Source: Bacillus sp. JCM 19058 (lineage in GTDB: Bacteria; Bacillota; Bacilli; Bacillales_H; Bacillaceae_D). Taken from it: 17,670 nucleotides of DNA. The position numbers were made by a program, and so were the translations under genes. Below, piece by piece: positions 8,875 through 17,620 of this stretch. The DNA lies in the NCBI GenBank assembly GCA_001310555.1, contig BAXO01000106.1, forward strand, positions 1 through 17,670, written 5' to 3'. Each line of letters opens with the position of its first letter. Within the stretch, counting starts at the first letter, position 1. The notes under the pieces were generated by a model. The model was not told where the DNA came from. It ran no database searches and saw only the letters and a program-made list of their open reading frames with translations.

Positions 8875-9838
8875 TACTGCGTGCCCTCCTCGATCAGTGC
8901 ATGAGCAATTTCCTCATAGGAGATCGTTCCGATCACAGCACCGTTTTCTGTAACAGCAAGTCGGCTTGCCTGCAAAGACTTCAGTAAGGAAAACGCTTGT
9001 TCCAAAGTCTCGTTAGCATCAATACGGACCTCTAAGTCCGGCTCCTGTCCCGCCGGGTCAACCGGCTTTAGTCGCTCACTTACCTTGAGCGCCTTCGAGA
9101 TCGCTTGACTTGATTGACGCCTACCGCCAATAAATTGCTTAACGAAGTCGTTTTTCGGATGCTGCAACAGTTCCTCAGGACTCCCAACTTGGACGACCTC
9201 CCCTTCACGCATTAAACATATGCGATCCCCGAGCTTCAGAGCTTCATCCATATCATGAGTCACAAACACGATCGTCTTCTGGATATCCCTTTGCAAGGAC
9301 TGAATATCGACTTGCAGCTGCTCACGGCTTATCGGGTCAAGGGCACTGAAAGGCTCGTCCATTAAAATAATATCTGGATTAGCAGCAAGCGCTCTCGCCA
9401 CTCCGATACGCTGCTGCTGTCCTCCTGACAATTCTGACGGCTTACGCTCCTTATATTGCTTCGGGACAAGTCCGACCATCTCCAATAACTCATCCACACG
9501 GTCTTGAATTTGCCCTTTTTTCCAGTGGAGCATTTCGGGTACAACTGCGATGTTTTCGGCTACCGTCATATTCGGAAATAACGCGATCTGTTGAAGTACA
9601 TAACCGATATTCCAACGCAATTCATGGATATTGGTTTCACTTGTTAAAACGCCATCAATCTCAATCTCTCCCTCGCTCGGCTCAATTAAACGGTTAATCA
9701 TTTTCATCGTTGTCGTTTTTCCGCATCCACTCGGACCGATAAATACAAAAATTCGCCTTCCCCGATTTTGAGATTTAATCGCTTGATCGCGGCTGTCCCA
9801 TCTTCATAGGTTTTTGTTACATCGTTAAACGTGATCAT
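8874..9838 (-). CDS. ABC importer ATPase, OpuCA/ProV type (one frameshift)
   Basis: This is the ATP-hydrolysing subunit that drives the fused permease/binding protein downstream. Walker A (GPSGCGKTT), Q-loop (VLQQIALFPNMTV), signature (LSGGQQQR), Walker B (DIILMDEPFSALD) and switch His (VFVTHDMDEA) are all present. The C-terminal 60 residues resemble a single CBS domain (VIGTISYEEIAHALIEE). OpuCA-type proteins usually have two CBS domains and about 380 aa; this has 321, so the regulatory part is short. The frame breaks at an A5 run (9747-9751) where a sixth base restores EFFVFIGPSG. The start at 9838 has GGAGG only two bases away and AGGAG eleven bases away, neither ideal. Confidence 0.88.
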
Positions 9839-9901
9839 TGCCTCCAACTCTCCTGTATCCCTTCGTGAGGGTCATTATCAAACAACTTCTCATTGTGCGG
9901 C

Positions 9902-10069
9902 TTATTTTTGGACGAATTCTTCGATCTTTTCCTCCGGTGTCACATAATCGGTCACCTTCTTTGTTCATCCAAAGGCATCGTACATGGGTTTCCCTGCAAA
10001 CACTCATTAAGCAAGGAAATGGTAAAGCGAACTCATCCTTGTTTTGTCTTCCGGACAGGCTTGAATCAT
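9902..10069 (-). pseudogene. Possible small ORF of about 56 aa, disrupted
   Basis: No frame is open across this stretch, but three single-A insertions would join a plausible acidic small protein. It would start MIQACPEDK, continue DEFAL-TISLLNECLQGNPC, then TMPLDEQKK, and end VTDYVTPEEKIEEFVQK. The proposed ATG has GGAGG six bases upstream and a TATAAT lies about 50 bases upstream. The reading depends on three corrections in 168 bases. That is a higher density than in neighbouring genes, so it may be wrong. I do not recognise the protein. If real it would be the first gene of the ABC importer operon. Confidence 0.3.
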
Positions 10070-10117
10070 TCCTTGCCTCCCCTCGTTTTCCATACAATTT
10101 CCTAATAGTTGAATTTC

Positions 10118-10123
10118 ATTATA
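10118..10123 (-). promoter_or_regulatory. Candidate -10 box upstream of the ABC importer
   Basis: On the minus strand a perfect TATAAT lies about 49 bases before the proposed small ORF and 280 bases before the ATPase gene. The best -35 is a poor TTGCGT 19 bases away, so this rests mainly on the -10. Confidence 0.35.
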
Positions 10124-10397
10124 CTTTTTTTGAAGCTACGAAACGCAACGATCTAGATTGCGTCTGCTTGAAAGCACCCCTCGTATTCTCGCAATGATCC
10201 CATTGCCGCTTCCAAATGGCAGCTATCGGCGCTGACTACAGCCTGTACCATCCATTTTCAATCATATATTCTTATTTTTGGCGAATGTTTAGTAGTCAAA
10301 GTGGGCAGGCTTCAGCCGTTCGGGGAAGGTAACGTAGTGAAAGAGAAGTCATTTCGTTCTATGGAAAGCTCGTCCGTGTGAAGTCAACAAGAGGCAG
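10124..10397. other. Gene-free stretch between the importer promoter and the YitT-family terminator
   Basis: I see no supported gene, RNA or repeat here. Open frames crossing it lack ribosome sites and family resemblance. Confidence 0.4.
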
Positions 10398-10425
10398 AAA
10401 AAAACCGATCCCTTATCGGATCGAT
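10398..10425 (-). terminator. Terminator of the YitT-family gene
   Basis: On the minus strand CGATCC-GATAAG-GGATCG forms a compact hairpin directly followed by G and seven Ts. It lies 63 bases past the repaired stop codon at 10488. This is a typical rho-independent terminator. Confidence 0.8.
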
Positions 10426-10487
10426 TCAGATTTAGAAAACGAAGATCGCATTCATTATTCATTAGTAGATGGAGGACGTTCGAAGCG

Positions 10488-11359
10488 TTAATGAACCGGG
10501 CCTTTAAATGTTGAGCCATGGGATTCTTGTGTATTCATAATCGTAATAAAAGCATTACGGTCTACTTCGTGGATAATGTTTTTTTTAACACGGTGACTTC
10601 TAATCGCGTAACGACAACGTAAATAACGTCCTTTTCTGTATCCATATAGCCGCCCTTGCCCTTTAGCTTTGTTGTTGTTCGGCCTAGCTCCGTTGAAATC
10701 ATGTCAGCCATTTCCTCATAGTAATCGGAAATTATAATGACTGCCTTTGTTTCATCGAGCCCTTGAATGACAGCATCAATCGTTTTTGCAGCGATATAAT
10801 ACGTAATAATGGAGTACATCGCTTGTTCTGGACCATAGACGAACGATGCCCAAGTGAAAATGAACAAATTGAAGACCATGACAAATTCCCCAATAGAAAA
10901 GGGCAGCTTTTTTGTTAAAATGATACCGAGAATTTCCGTTCCATCCAGCGCCCCGCCAAAACGGATAACTAATCCGACACCGGCTCCAAGCATTAGACCT
11001 CCAAAAACAGTAGCTAATAATGGCGCTGAGGTAAACGGTTCGAAATGTAACGTATGAAGCCGCGATTCGGTTAATGCTAATATAACGATTCCTAGTAGAG
11101 AGGTCATAACAAATTTGGAGCCAATATATTTATAGCCAAAAATTAAAAACGGAAGGTTTAAGAAAAACACGAGTACCCCAAAATTAATTGAGGTCAGACG
11201 GTTTAAAATGAGGGAAATGCCGATAATTCCTCCATCAATAATTGAGTTAGGGAGTAAAAACAATTCGATAGAAATCGCTGCAATCACAGCTCCAAGCACG
11301 ACAAACAAGCTCCGGTACAGCAGGTGTCGCTTGCTCTCCTTTTTCAAATGTCTGCTCAT
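10488..11359 (-). CDS. YitT-family membrane protein, DUF161/DUF2179 (one frameshift)
   Basis: B. subtilis has several such proteins (YitT, YqfU, YpjC, YvjA, YxkD); their function is unknown. About six hydrophobic helices are visible in the first 200 residues, with [17 protein letters not shown] and [15 protein letters not shown] marking the two DUF161 repeats. A soluble DUF2179 domain follows ([37 protein letters not shown]). I choose ATG 11359 because GAAGGGG lies eight bases upstream, and the longer frame from 11473 adds non-family sequence. The frame breaks in a T8 run at 10579-10586. Six bases (two fewer) give [19 protein letters not shown], matching the family end, for 289 aa. A terminator follows. 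Confidence 0.85.
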
Positions 11360-11361
11360 TT

Positions 11362-11473
11362 TTACAACCCCTTCTCCTCCATCCTTTTTTTGGAGTATCG
11401 TTCTCCGCTCACCAGTTTGCACATAATCCACCCTCTTTAAACATAAAGCCGTATTCGCTCGCATTACGTTCAC
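11362..11473 (-). CDS. Possible 36-aa upstream ORF ahead of the YitT-family gene
   Basis: A GTG at 11473 has AAGGA seven bases upstream. The frame runs [18 protein letters not shown] and continues [12 protein letters not shown]. As written it reads on into the YitT-family gene. If the T7 run at 11385-11391 carries a surplus base, as other runs here do, it ends MEEKGL with a TAA two bases before the YitT ATG. The next gene's ribosome site would then lie inside it. That would make it a leader peptide or small cotranscribed protein. It has no recognised relatives and could be chance. Confidence 0.25.
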
Positions 11474-11563
11474 AAACTTGTCCTTCTTTTCATAAACTAT
11501 TCATCTCCTGCTACATTTAGAAAGTCCTTTTATAAAAAAAATTCATTTCTACCCATTTATTAC

Positions 11564-11591
11564 AAAAGAATCAGTTCACATGACCCGATAT
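11564..11591 (+). promoter_or_regulatory. motA: SigD-type flagellar promoter of motAB
   Basis: CCCGATAT (11584-11591) matches seven of eight bases of the SigD -10 consensus GCCGATAT. AAAA (11564-11567) lies 16 bases upstream, against the consensus TAAA with a spacing of about 15. The motA start is 38 bases downstream. motAB is known to be SigD-dependent in B. subtilis, so the site fits its position. Confidence 0.7.
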
Positions 11592-11628
11592 AACTAATGA
11601 CGAAGTTTCTAGACAAAGGAGAAATAAC

Positions 11629-12424
11629 ATGGACAAGACATCGATCATTGGGATTATTCTAGGAGTAGCTGCAATTTTACTAGGGATGGTATTTAAAGGA
11701 ACGAGCCTGGGTATTTTATTTAACCCTGCTGCGTTAATGATAATTTTAGTCGGTACGATAGCTGCTGTACTTATTGCTTTCCCTTTTTCCGAAATCAAGC
11801 GAGTTCCGAAGCTGTTCAAGATTTTGATGACAGAAAGAAAGGAACAGTCGCAAACTGAGATTATTAAACAATTTGTTGAGTACGCGACAATCGCACGTCG
11901 TGAAGGGATGCTCGCGTTGGAAGAAAAAATCGACGAGATTAAGGATCCTTTTTTTTCAACAATCCCTTCGAATGATGATTGACGGTCAGGAGGAGGATGT
12001 TATTCGTTTTACATTAAATGAACGACTAGACGCCATGCAAGAAAGGCATGCATCTGGCGCTGCTATTTTCACTCAGGCTGGAACATATGCCCCAACCCTC
12101 GGGGTTCTCGGCGCAGTGCTCGGATTAATTGCTGCACTAGGCAATCTTGAGGATATGGAAGCGCTCGGCCATTCTATTGCTGCTGCTTTTGTTGCAACAT
12201 TGCTTGGGATATTCAGCGGATACGTTCTTTGGCACCCTTTTGCTAATAAGCTGAGACGGAAATCGCAGCTGGAAATTTTACATAATCAAATGATTCTTGA
12301 AGGAACGATTTCAATTCTTAACGGCAGCTCGCCGCGTGCAATCGAGGAAAGCTTAAGCGTCTATATGGAAAATAAACAGCGCGATGCGTACTTCGAAAGG
12401 ACGGAAAAAGAAAATGACGACTAG
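11629..12424 (+). CDS. motA: Flagellar motor stator protein MotA (one frameshift)
   Basis: MotA and MotB form the ion channel that drives flagellar rotation. Four membrane helices are visible: two in the first 60 residues (MDKTSIIGIILG..., AALMIILVGTIAAVLIAF) and two in the second half. The rotor-facing cytoplasmic loop contains IARREGMLALEEKI. The conserved proline region AGTYAPTLGVLGAVLGLIAAL and the ending GYVLWHPFANKLRRKS closely match B. subtilis MotA rather than MotP. AAAGGAG precedes the ATG. The frame breaks in a T8 run (11949-11956) where seven bases restore KDPFFQQSLRMMIDGQ, giving 264 aa, a normal length. It overlaps motB by 11 bases and has a SigD promoter upstream. Confidence 0.93.
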
Positions 12425-13151
12425 ACGAAGAAAAAGGCGAGGCACTAATGAACATGTCGATGAATCATGGCTTGTTCCCTATGCCGATATGCTGACGCTT
12501 CTTTTTGCTTTGTTCGTCATCCTTGTCTCCTCGAGCCAAATTGATGCCGATAAGTATGAAGAAATGAAGGTATATTATCCGAGGCCCTCGGCGGAGCGAC
12601 CATTTTAGAAGAGCTTAGTCCGGGCGAAGGAATGGGCACTAAAGGTGAGAGCTTGCGCGAGGCTTATTACACACCGGCCGATAGTCTCGAGGAGCTTCAA
12701 CAGGAATTAAATGCTTTTATTGAATCTGAAAACCTGACAGGTCGTTTATCGACCGAACTAGGGCCAAAAGGACTACTCGTTACGATCCTTGACGGTATCC
12801 TCTTTGATTCGGGAAGCGCCGAGCTACGAAATGATGCCCACGAGATTATTGTTTCCATTTCCGACATGCTCGCTTCAAACCCGCCACGAAAAATTCAGAT
12901 TTCCGGCCATACGGACGATCAACCGATCTACAGCTCCTCCTTCCAATCCAATTGGGATTTAAGCACAGTGCGCGCCTTGAATGTCATGAATATTTTTTTT
13001 AGAAAAAGATGAGCACAAACCGAAGCAGCTGAGCATTGCCGGATACGGTGAATATCAGCCGATTGCCAGCAATGAGACGGCAGAAGGACGCCAAGTCAAT
13101 CGACGAGTCGAGGTGTTAGTCCTTCCATTTGATGCAGAAACGAATGAATAA
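12414..13151 (+). CDS. motB: Flagellar motor stator protein MotB (two frameshifts)
   Basis: MotB anchors the stator to peptidoglycan and carries the ion-binding aspartate. HVDESWLVPYADMLTLLFALFV is the single membrane helix, with Asp25 in PYADML as the ion-binding residue. The C-terminal OmpA-like domain shows ILFDSGSAELR, ISGHTDDQPI, FQSNWDLSTVRA and EGRQVNRRVEVLVLP. Whether protons or sodium are used cannot be settled by inspection. One base is missing near 12571-12579, between DKYEEMKVY and SEALGGATILEEL. One T is surplus in T8 12993-13000, where seven bases give NIFLEKDEHKPKQL. The repaired length is 245 aa. The start is ATG 12414, inside the motA end. A strong terminator follows. Confidence 0.92.
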
Positions 13152-13197
13152 TCGTGCAGCAGCTGCTCTCTACTCACTCTAGATCCCCTGCTATCAC

Positions 13198-13235
13198 AAA
13201 AAGCTGATTGCCCTTGCTTGGACAATCAGCTTTTT
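13198..13235 (+). terminator. Terminator of motAB
   Basis: A perfect 13-bp stem, AAAAAGCTGATTG with CAATCAGCTTTTT, has a 12-base loop and ends in five Ts. It lies 46 bases past the motB stop and would work in both directions. Confidence 0.88.
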
Positions 13236-13322
13236 GCGTTGAAAGTACGAGGTCGTTAACGTTATGAATACTTCTCCAAACCGTTGAATCGTTCCTTTCC
13301 TGAGCGGTTTCATCGATCGCTT

Positions 13323-13360
13323 TAAGCTGCACCGAAATCATTGTGTTTCGATGCAGCTTA
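13323..13360 (+). other. Hairpin upstream of helD
   Basis: TAAGCTGCA-C-CGAAA and TTTCG-A-TGCAGCTTA form a 14-bp stem with one C/A mismatch and an 8-base loop. No T-tract follows closely on the plus strand. It may be a second, imperfect terminator or a transcript-end structure; its role is unclear. Confidence 0.5.
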
Positions 13361-13473
13361 TGGTAGAATAAAATTTAACTGTGTTTGTATGATTACATTA
13401 TAAAAATTACCTTAATTTTATCATACTACACAATATTTATTTTGTCAACTTTTTTTGAAAGGATGGGTGCAAA
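13361..13473 (+). promoter_or_regulatory. helD: AT-rich helD upstream region with nested dyads
   Basis: This region must contain the helD promoter but I cannot place a clear -35/-10 pair. It holds two inverted repeats: GTATGAT (13387-13393) with ATCATAC (13420-13426), and AAAATTA-CCT-TAATTTT (13403-13419). Their centres differ by about four bases. These may be operator sites or reflect AT bias. Confidence 0.3.
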
Positions 13474-15801
13474 ATGACTAAGTCAAAGGATCTCTTCAAT
13501 AATGAGCACGCCCGTATGCATTCTATATTTAAAGTGATAGACAAAAAAAACGGCACAGCTAGGAGGAAATGAAACGACTTTAAAGCAAGACGTCATGCAC
13601 ATAAAAAAAACCTTCTGGGACGATGTCACCGTCAACATAGATGGACCGGATGAAGTCATTGAAACGATGTACAGCATTAGGCAGCAAGCAGAATTGCTTG
13701 CTGATCGGGAGCGCACACACGAGCAAATAGATAAACAGCTAAAAACATTAGCGCGCCAAAAAGAATCTCCTTACTTCGGCCGCGTCGATTTTTTGGAAAA
13801 GGGGGAATCTGCACCAGAGCCGATCTATTTAGGGATCGCTTCACTCATGGATGAGCATGATGAAGAGTTTCTTATTTACGATTGGCGTGCCCCCATTTGC
13901 AGCATTTATTACGATTTTTCACCAGGCCCTGTCCATTATGAAACAAAGGAAGAAACGATTTATGGCGAAATGAAACTAAAGCGTCAATATATAATTAGGA
14001 ATGGACAGCTAAATAGCGTCTTTGACTCCGGGATCACGATCGGGGATGAGCTCTTAAAAGAAGTGCTCGGTAATCAAGCTAGCAATCAAATGAAAACAAT
14101 TGTTGCTAGCATTCAAAGAGAACAAAATCAAATCATCCGCAATGAAAAAAAGTAAATATCTTATCGTCCAGGGCGTTGCAGGGAGCGGAAAAACCTCGGC
14201 TGCCTTACAACGGGTCGCTTATTTATTGTATCGCTATATTAATGACATTACCGCCGATCATATTATGCTCTTCTCCCCTAACCCGTTGTTTAATAGCTAT
14301 GTCTCGACTGTGCTTCCCGAATTGGGCGAGGAGAATATGCAACAAACTACCTTTCAAGCATATTTGAACAAAAGGCTCGGAAAGCAATATACAATTGAAG
14401 ATCCGTTTGCACAGCTCGAGCGTTTGTTAACGGATGACAACGTATCAGACCTTGAAGAAATACGTTACAAAGCTTCCCTCTCCTTCATGACGCTGATCGA
14501 CGATTATATTAAGCGGCTTAGCGATGAAAAGCTTATATTCAGGCCGATTCGTTTTCGTGGATCATTTTTGTTTACGGATAATCAAATAAAAGACTACTTC
14601 TATTCACTGGACAGGGCGAATTCGATTTCGAATCGAATGCAACTCGTGAAAGAGTGGTTAGTACGTAGTCTGGCACAAATGGAACGTGACGAACGTAAGA
14701 AGGACTGGGTGAGTGATGAGATTGAGCTGCTGGATGAGGACACGTATCATGCCGTTTCCCTAGAAATGAAAAAGGAATCCGAATACGAGGATACGTTTGA
14801 CGATTTTGAACGAGAAGAGAGTAAGCTGGCCAAAATCCTCGTCGCTCGGCAATTTCAACCGCTGAAGCAAGCTGTTAAACAAATGAAATTTATCGATGTA
14901 AACTCGTTGTACAGACAGCTGTTTACAGTTGATGAACTATTTCAATTACCACAGCATGCGCAGAAGCTGCCACCCAATTGGCAGCAAATATGTGCGGACA
15001 CGAGCAAGCGAATGAAGAAAAAGCAATTGCATTATCAGGATACGACACCATTGTTGTACTTGCAAGACCAGCTCGAAGGAAAAAAAAGCGAACATGTTCA
15101 TTCGCCATTTATTTATTGACGAAGCCCAGGACTATTCTCCATTTCAATTTGCTTTATTGAAACAAATGTTCCCAAAGAGTAAATGGACACTCCTTGGCGA
15201 CTTTAATCAGGCGATTCACGCTCAGGCACTGGAAGCTCCCCTCCTTTCTCGTCCAACAGAGACGAAGGAGTATACACAAATCAATTTAACGAAAAGCTAT
15301 CGTTCCACCTATGAAATCGTTGAATTTACAAAGGGCATGTTGACTGGCGCTCATGAAATTGAACCTTTCAATCGTCATGGCGAGCGGCCAACTTTGACGC
15401 TTGTAGAGGACGTGGTTGAGCTCGTTACCCGAATTTCCACAGAAACGAAGCAGCTATTCCGTGAAGGGTATCAAACAGTGGCGCTTATTTGCAAAACAGC
15501 CAAAGAAAGCCAAATGGCTTACGAGCTCCTGAAAGAGCAACTCGAGGTTGAGCTTCTTGATCAGGAAGCTCAATCGTTTAACAAAGGGCTTGTCATCCTT
15601 CCCGCCTATCTCGCCAAAGGGATTGAATTTGATTCCGTCCTCATCTATAATGCGGCCGATACGAATTATCGAAAAGATATTGAGCGCAATCTATTTTATA
15701 CCGCTTGTACACGGGCGATGCATGAGCTGCATTTGTTCAGTCTTGGGAAACAAACCCGCTTTCTTGAAGGAGTAGCTAAGCATACGTATGTGGTGAAGTG
15801 A
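13474..15801 (+). CDS. helD: RNA polymerase recycling helicase-like ATPase HelD (three frameshifts)
   Basis: HelD is a superfamily-1 (UvrD-like) ATPase of Firmicutes that binds stalled RNA polymerase and releases nucleic acid using ATP. The N-terminal region is charged and includes TFWDDVTVN, matching B. subtilis HelD (YvgS). Motor motifs in order are GVAGSGKTSAALQR (Walker A), FIDEAQDYSPFQ (Walker B), LLGDFNQAIH, NLTKSYRST, YLAKGIEFDSVLIY and YTACTRAMHELHLF. AAAGGATGGG precedes ATG 13474. Surplus As at 13543-13550 (A8), 14145-14151 (A7) and 15080-15087 (A8) break the frame. Removing one from each gives 774 aa, the same as I recall for the B. subtilis protein. Another A8 run (13603-13610) in the same gene is in frame. 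It appears to be a single-gene transcript. Confidence 0.92.
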
Positions 15802-15880
15802 CTATTCCGTGCACATCGTTCATGGAGCTTGTCGATTCGTAGTAAAATAGCCTAATGGGTGAATCCGACTTTTTTTCACC

Positions 15881-15911
15881 TTGACCCTCTCAGTAACGTA
15901 GGATTTAATTA
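15881..15911 (+). promoter_or_regulatory. Promoter of the small membrane protein, MerR-like layout
   Basis: TTGACC (15881-15886) pairs either with TTTAAT at 17-base spacing or with TAATTA at 19-base spacing. A 19-base spacer with an imperfect dyad (ACCCT...AGGAT around CAGTAACG) is the arrangement activated by MerR-family regulators. It sits 30-60 bases before the start at 15947. The promoter itself is likely; MerR control is only a suggestion and no MerR gene is in the window. Confidence 0.5.
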
Positions 15912-15946
15912 TCTAGTATTGAATCACGATTGGAGAGGAGATTTTT

Positions 15947-16276
15947 ATGATTATTTGGAGAGGCTGGGGCATCGTGGTCATTCCGTTATTAATGATAGGG
16001 ATAGGCATCGTCAGTGGCGTTTCCTACCTACTGACGGGGGATGGCAACACAATGTCTGAACATAACTACCTGGTTACGATTGCATTTATAATAGCAGTCT
16101 CCTTTGCTGGATTGTAGGAAAGAAACTTCTACCGACAAAGGGCCGAACCTATATTGATGAAAAGACAGGGGAACGTGTCCTTTTAAAAAAAAGAGCACTC
16201 TTTATTTTTTATCAAAGTAGACTATTGGCTTTTTGTTTTTATCATCCTCGGGCTGGTCTTTTTGTTCGTCAATTAA
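15947..16276 (+). CDS. Small membrane protein of about 109 aa (two frameshifts)
   Basis: I do not recognise a named gene, but the layout resembles a group of small uncharacterised Firmicute membrane proteins. It has a helix or two at the N-terminus (WGIVVIPLLMIGIGIVSGV, LVTIAFIIAVSF), a central polar stretch GRTYIDEKTGERVLLKK, and a C-terminal helix preceded by an aromatic segment (KVDYWLFVFIILGLVFLF). GAGAGGAG precedes the ATG. As written the frame stops at a TAG near 16117. One missing base near 16103-16106 and one surplus T in T6 16205-16210 would restore it to the TAA at 16276. An internal A8 run (16185-16192) is in frame under this reading. Confidence 0.6.
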
Positions 16277-16287
16277 AAATGAATAAC

Positions 16288-16335
16288 AACGAGCGCGCCT
16301 CTCGTGCGAAAACACTGAGGGGCGTTTGCTTCCCT
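16288..16335 (+). terminator. Probable terminator after the small membrane protein
   Basis: CGCGCCTC (from 16293) and GAGGGGCG (ending 16324) pair with one mismatch, and TTTGCTTCCCTCTTCT follows. The hairpin starts about 16 bases past the stop. The tail is T-rich rather than a pure T run. Confidence 0.45.
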
Positions 16336-16570
16336 CTTCTAACTCATCATTATACTCTCTAAGTGGAATTCGGAATAATCATATGAATAACGTCCGACAA
16401 GGCCTTTCATAGATCGAGATATCTGAAGCAATAGAGCTGCTGCCATAAGATACTAGGAAGAATTGTGATAAAACAAAGCAACACATCTCAAAAATTGTTA
16501 TAGTGATATAAATACTATTGAATTGGGTTTGCTTTTAGCCAGAATATCTATGTATGAAGGGAATAAGGAA
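16336..16570 (+). other. Upstream region of the hydrolase gene
   Basis: No gene is supported between the terminator and the hydrolase start. AT-rich sequence at 16490-16520 (TTGTTATAG, GATATAAATACTATTG) probably contains its promoter, but no pair of hexamers at proper spacing stands out. The frame of the hydrolase is open upstream to 16523 without a ribosome site. Confidence 0.35.
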
Positions 16571-17615
16571 ATGCTCATCATTAGTTCTTTATTACTCGTA
16601 ATAGTGTTGTTAGTAGGCTCTTACTTTTATACAAATATTACTTATATTGAGAAACCATTAAATATCATGTACAAAAAAGGCTTTACTGAAAAACAAATCA
16701 CACTAAGAGATGGCACAGTATTAAATTATGGGGAAGGTCCAAGCAATGGGAAAACACCACTTTTATTCATTCATGGCCAAGGGATGACTTGGGAAGACTA
16801 TGCGAAAGTATTGCCTGGGCTATCAGACTATTACCATATTTATGCTGTAGATTGTCACGGACATGGGAAGTCTGATAAGAATCCTGAGAAATATTCCGCT
16901 AAAGCCATGGCTGAAGATTTTGCGGAATTTATTGAAAGTAAAATAGGAGAAAAAAACAGTCGTCTCTGGCCATTCATCTGGTGGAATGATTGCAGCATGG
17001 ATGGCAGCACATTCACCTGACTTAGTATTAGGGACAGTGATCGAAGACTCACCCTTCTTCTCAACTGAACTCGATAGACGGGAAAACACTTATGTTTGGG
17101 TATACGGATTTCAATTATATCAAGATTTTAAGGGACAAGATGAAATTAACGATTTCTTTACTTACCAATTGAAAAACAGTTACTGGAAAAAGTTGTTTGG
17201 TGATTTTCTTTGGAAAAAGTTTTCAAAGGATGCAATAGCGTATAAAGAAAAACACCCGGATAAACCGGTACACTTAGCATATTTACCTCCTCAAATCAAT
17301 AGAATATTTGAAGCTGACACATACCCTTATGATAGAAGATTCGGAGAAACATTTTACGATCATTCATGGTTTGAAGGTTATAATCAGACAGACGTATTGT
17401 CTAAAATTAAGAGCCCAACTGCGTTCTTAAAAGACAATACTTCTTATGACGGTGCATTATTAGTAGCAGCCTTATCAGACGAAGACGCTGAGCGAGTCGT
17501 TAGTCTATTAGAAAATGGAAAAAGGATTGATATTGACACTCCTAGCCATGATATCCATTACGAAAAACCGAAAGAATTTACTCAGGTTCTGGTCAGTTTT
17601 TTGGAAGGCCTATAA
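16571..17615 (+). CDS. Membrane-anchored alpha/beta-fold hydrolase (one frameshift)
   Basis: This is an esterase- or lipase-like serine hydrolase with an N-terminal membrane helix (residues 1-20, MLIISSLLLVIVLLVGSYFY), so the catalytic domain probably lies outside the membrane. Visible elements are the oxyanion motif LLFIHGQGMTWEDY, DCHGHGKSDKNP, the nucleophile elbow SGHSSGGMIAAW (Ser in GHSSG) after repair, and a C-terminal His in DTPSHDIHYEKP. The acid residue is less clear. The substrate is unknown. I choose ATG 16571 (AAGGG nine bases upstream); ATG 16550 would add seven polar residues. The frame breaks in A7 16950-16956, where six As give EKTVVSGHSSGG, for 347 aa. AT-rich codon use makes it look somewhat different from the genes before it. 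Confidence 0.82.
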
Positions 17616-17620
17616 ATGAA

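Noticed and set aside
9838..10197. 119-codon open frame on the plus strand opposite the importer leader
   Set aside because: It has no ribosome site, no family resemblance and a composition unlike real genes here. The minus strand of the same stretch has better signals.
634..17615. Programmed -1 frameshifting as a general explanation of the broken genes
   Set aside because: Most junctions need one base skipped (+1 direction) or a surplus base dropped, which -1 slipping at A/T runs does not provide.
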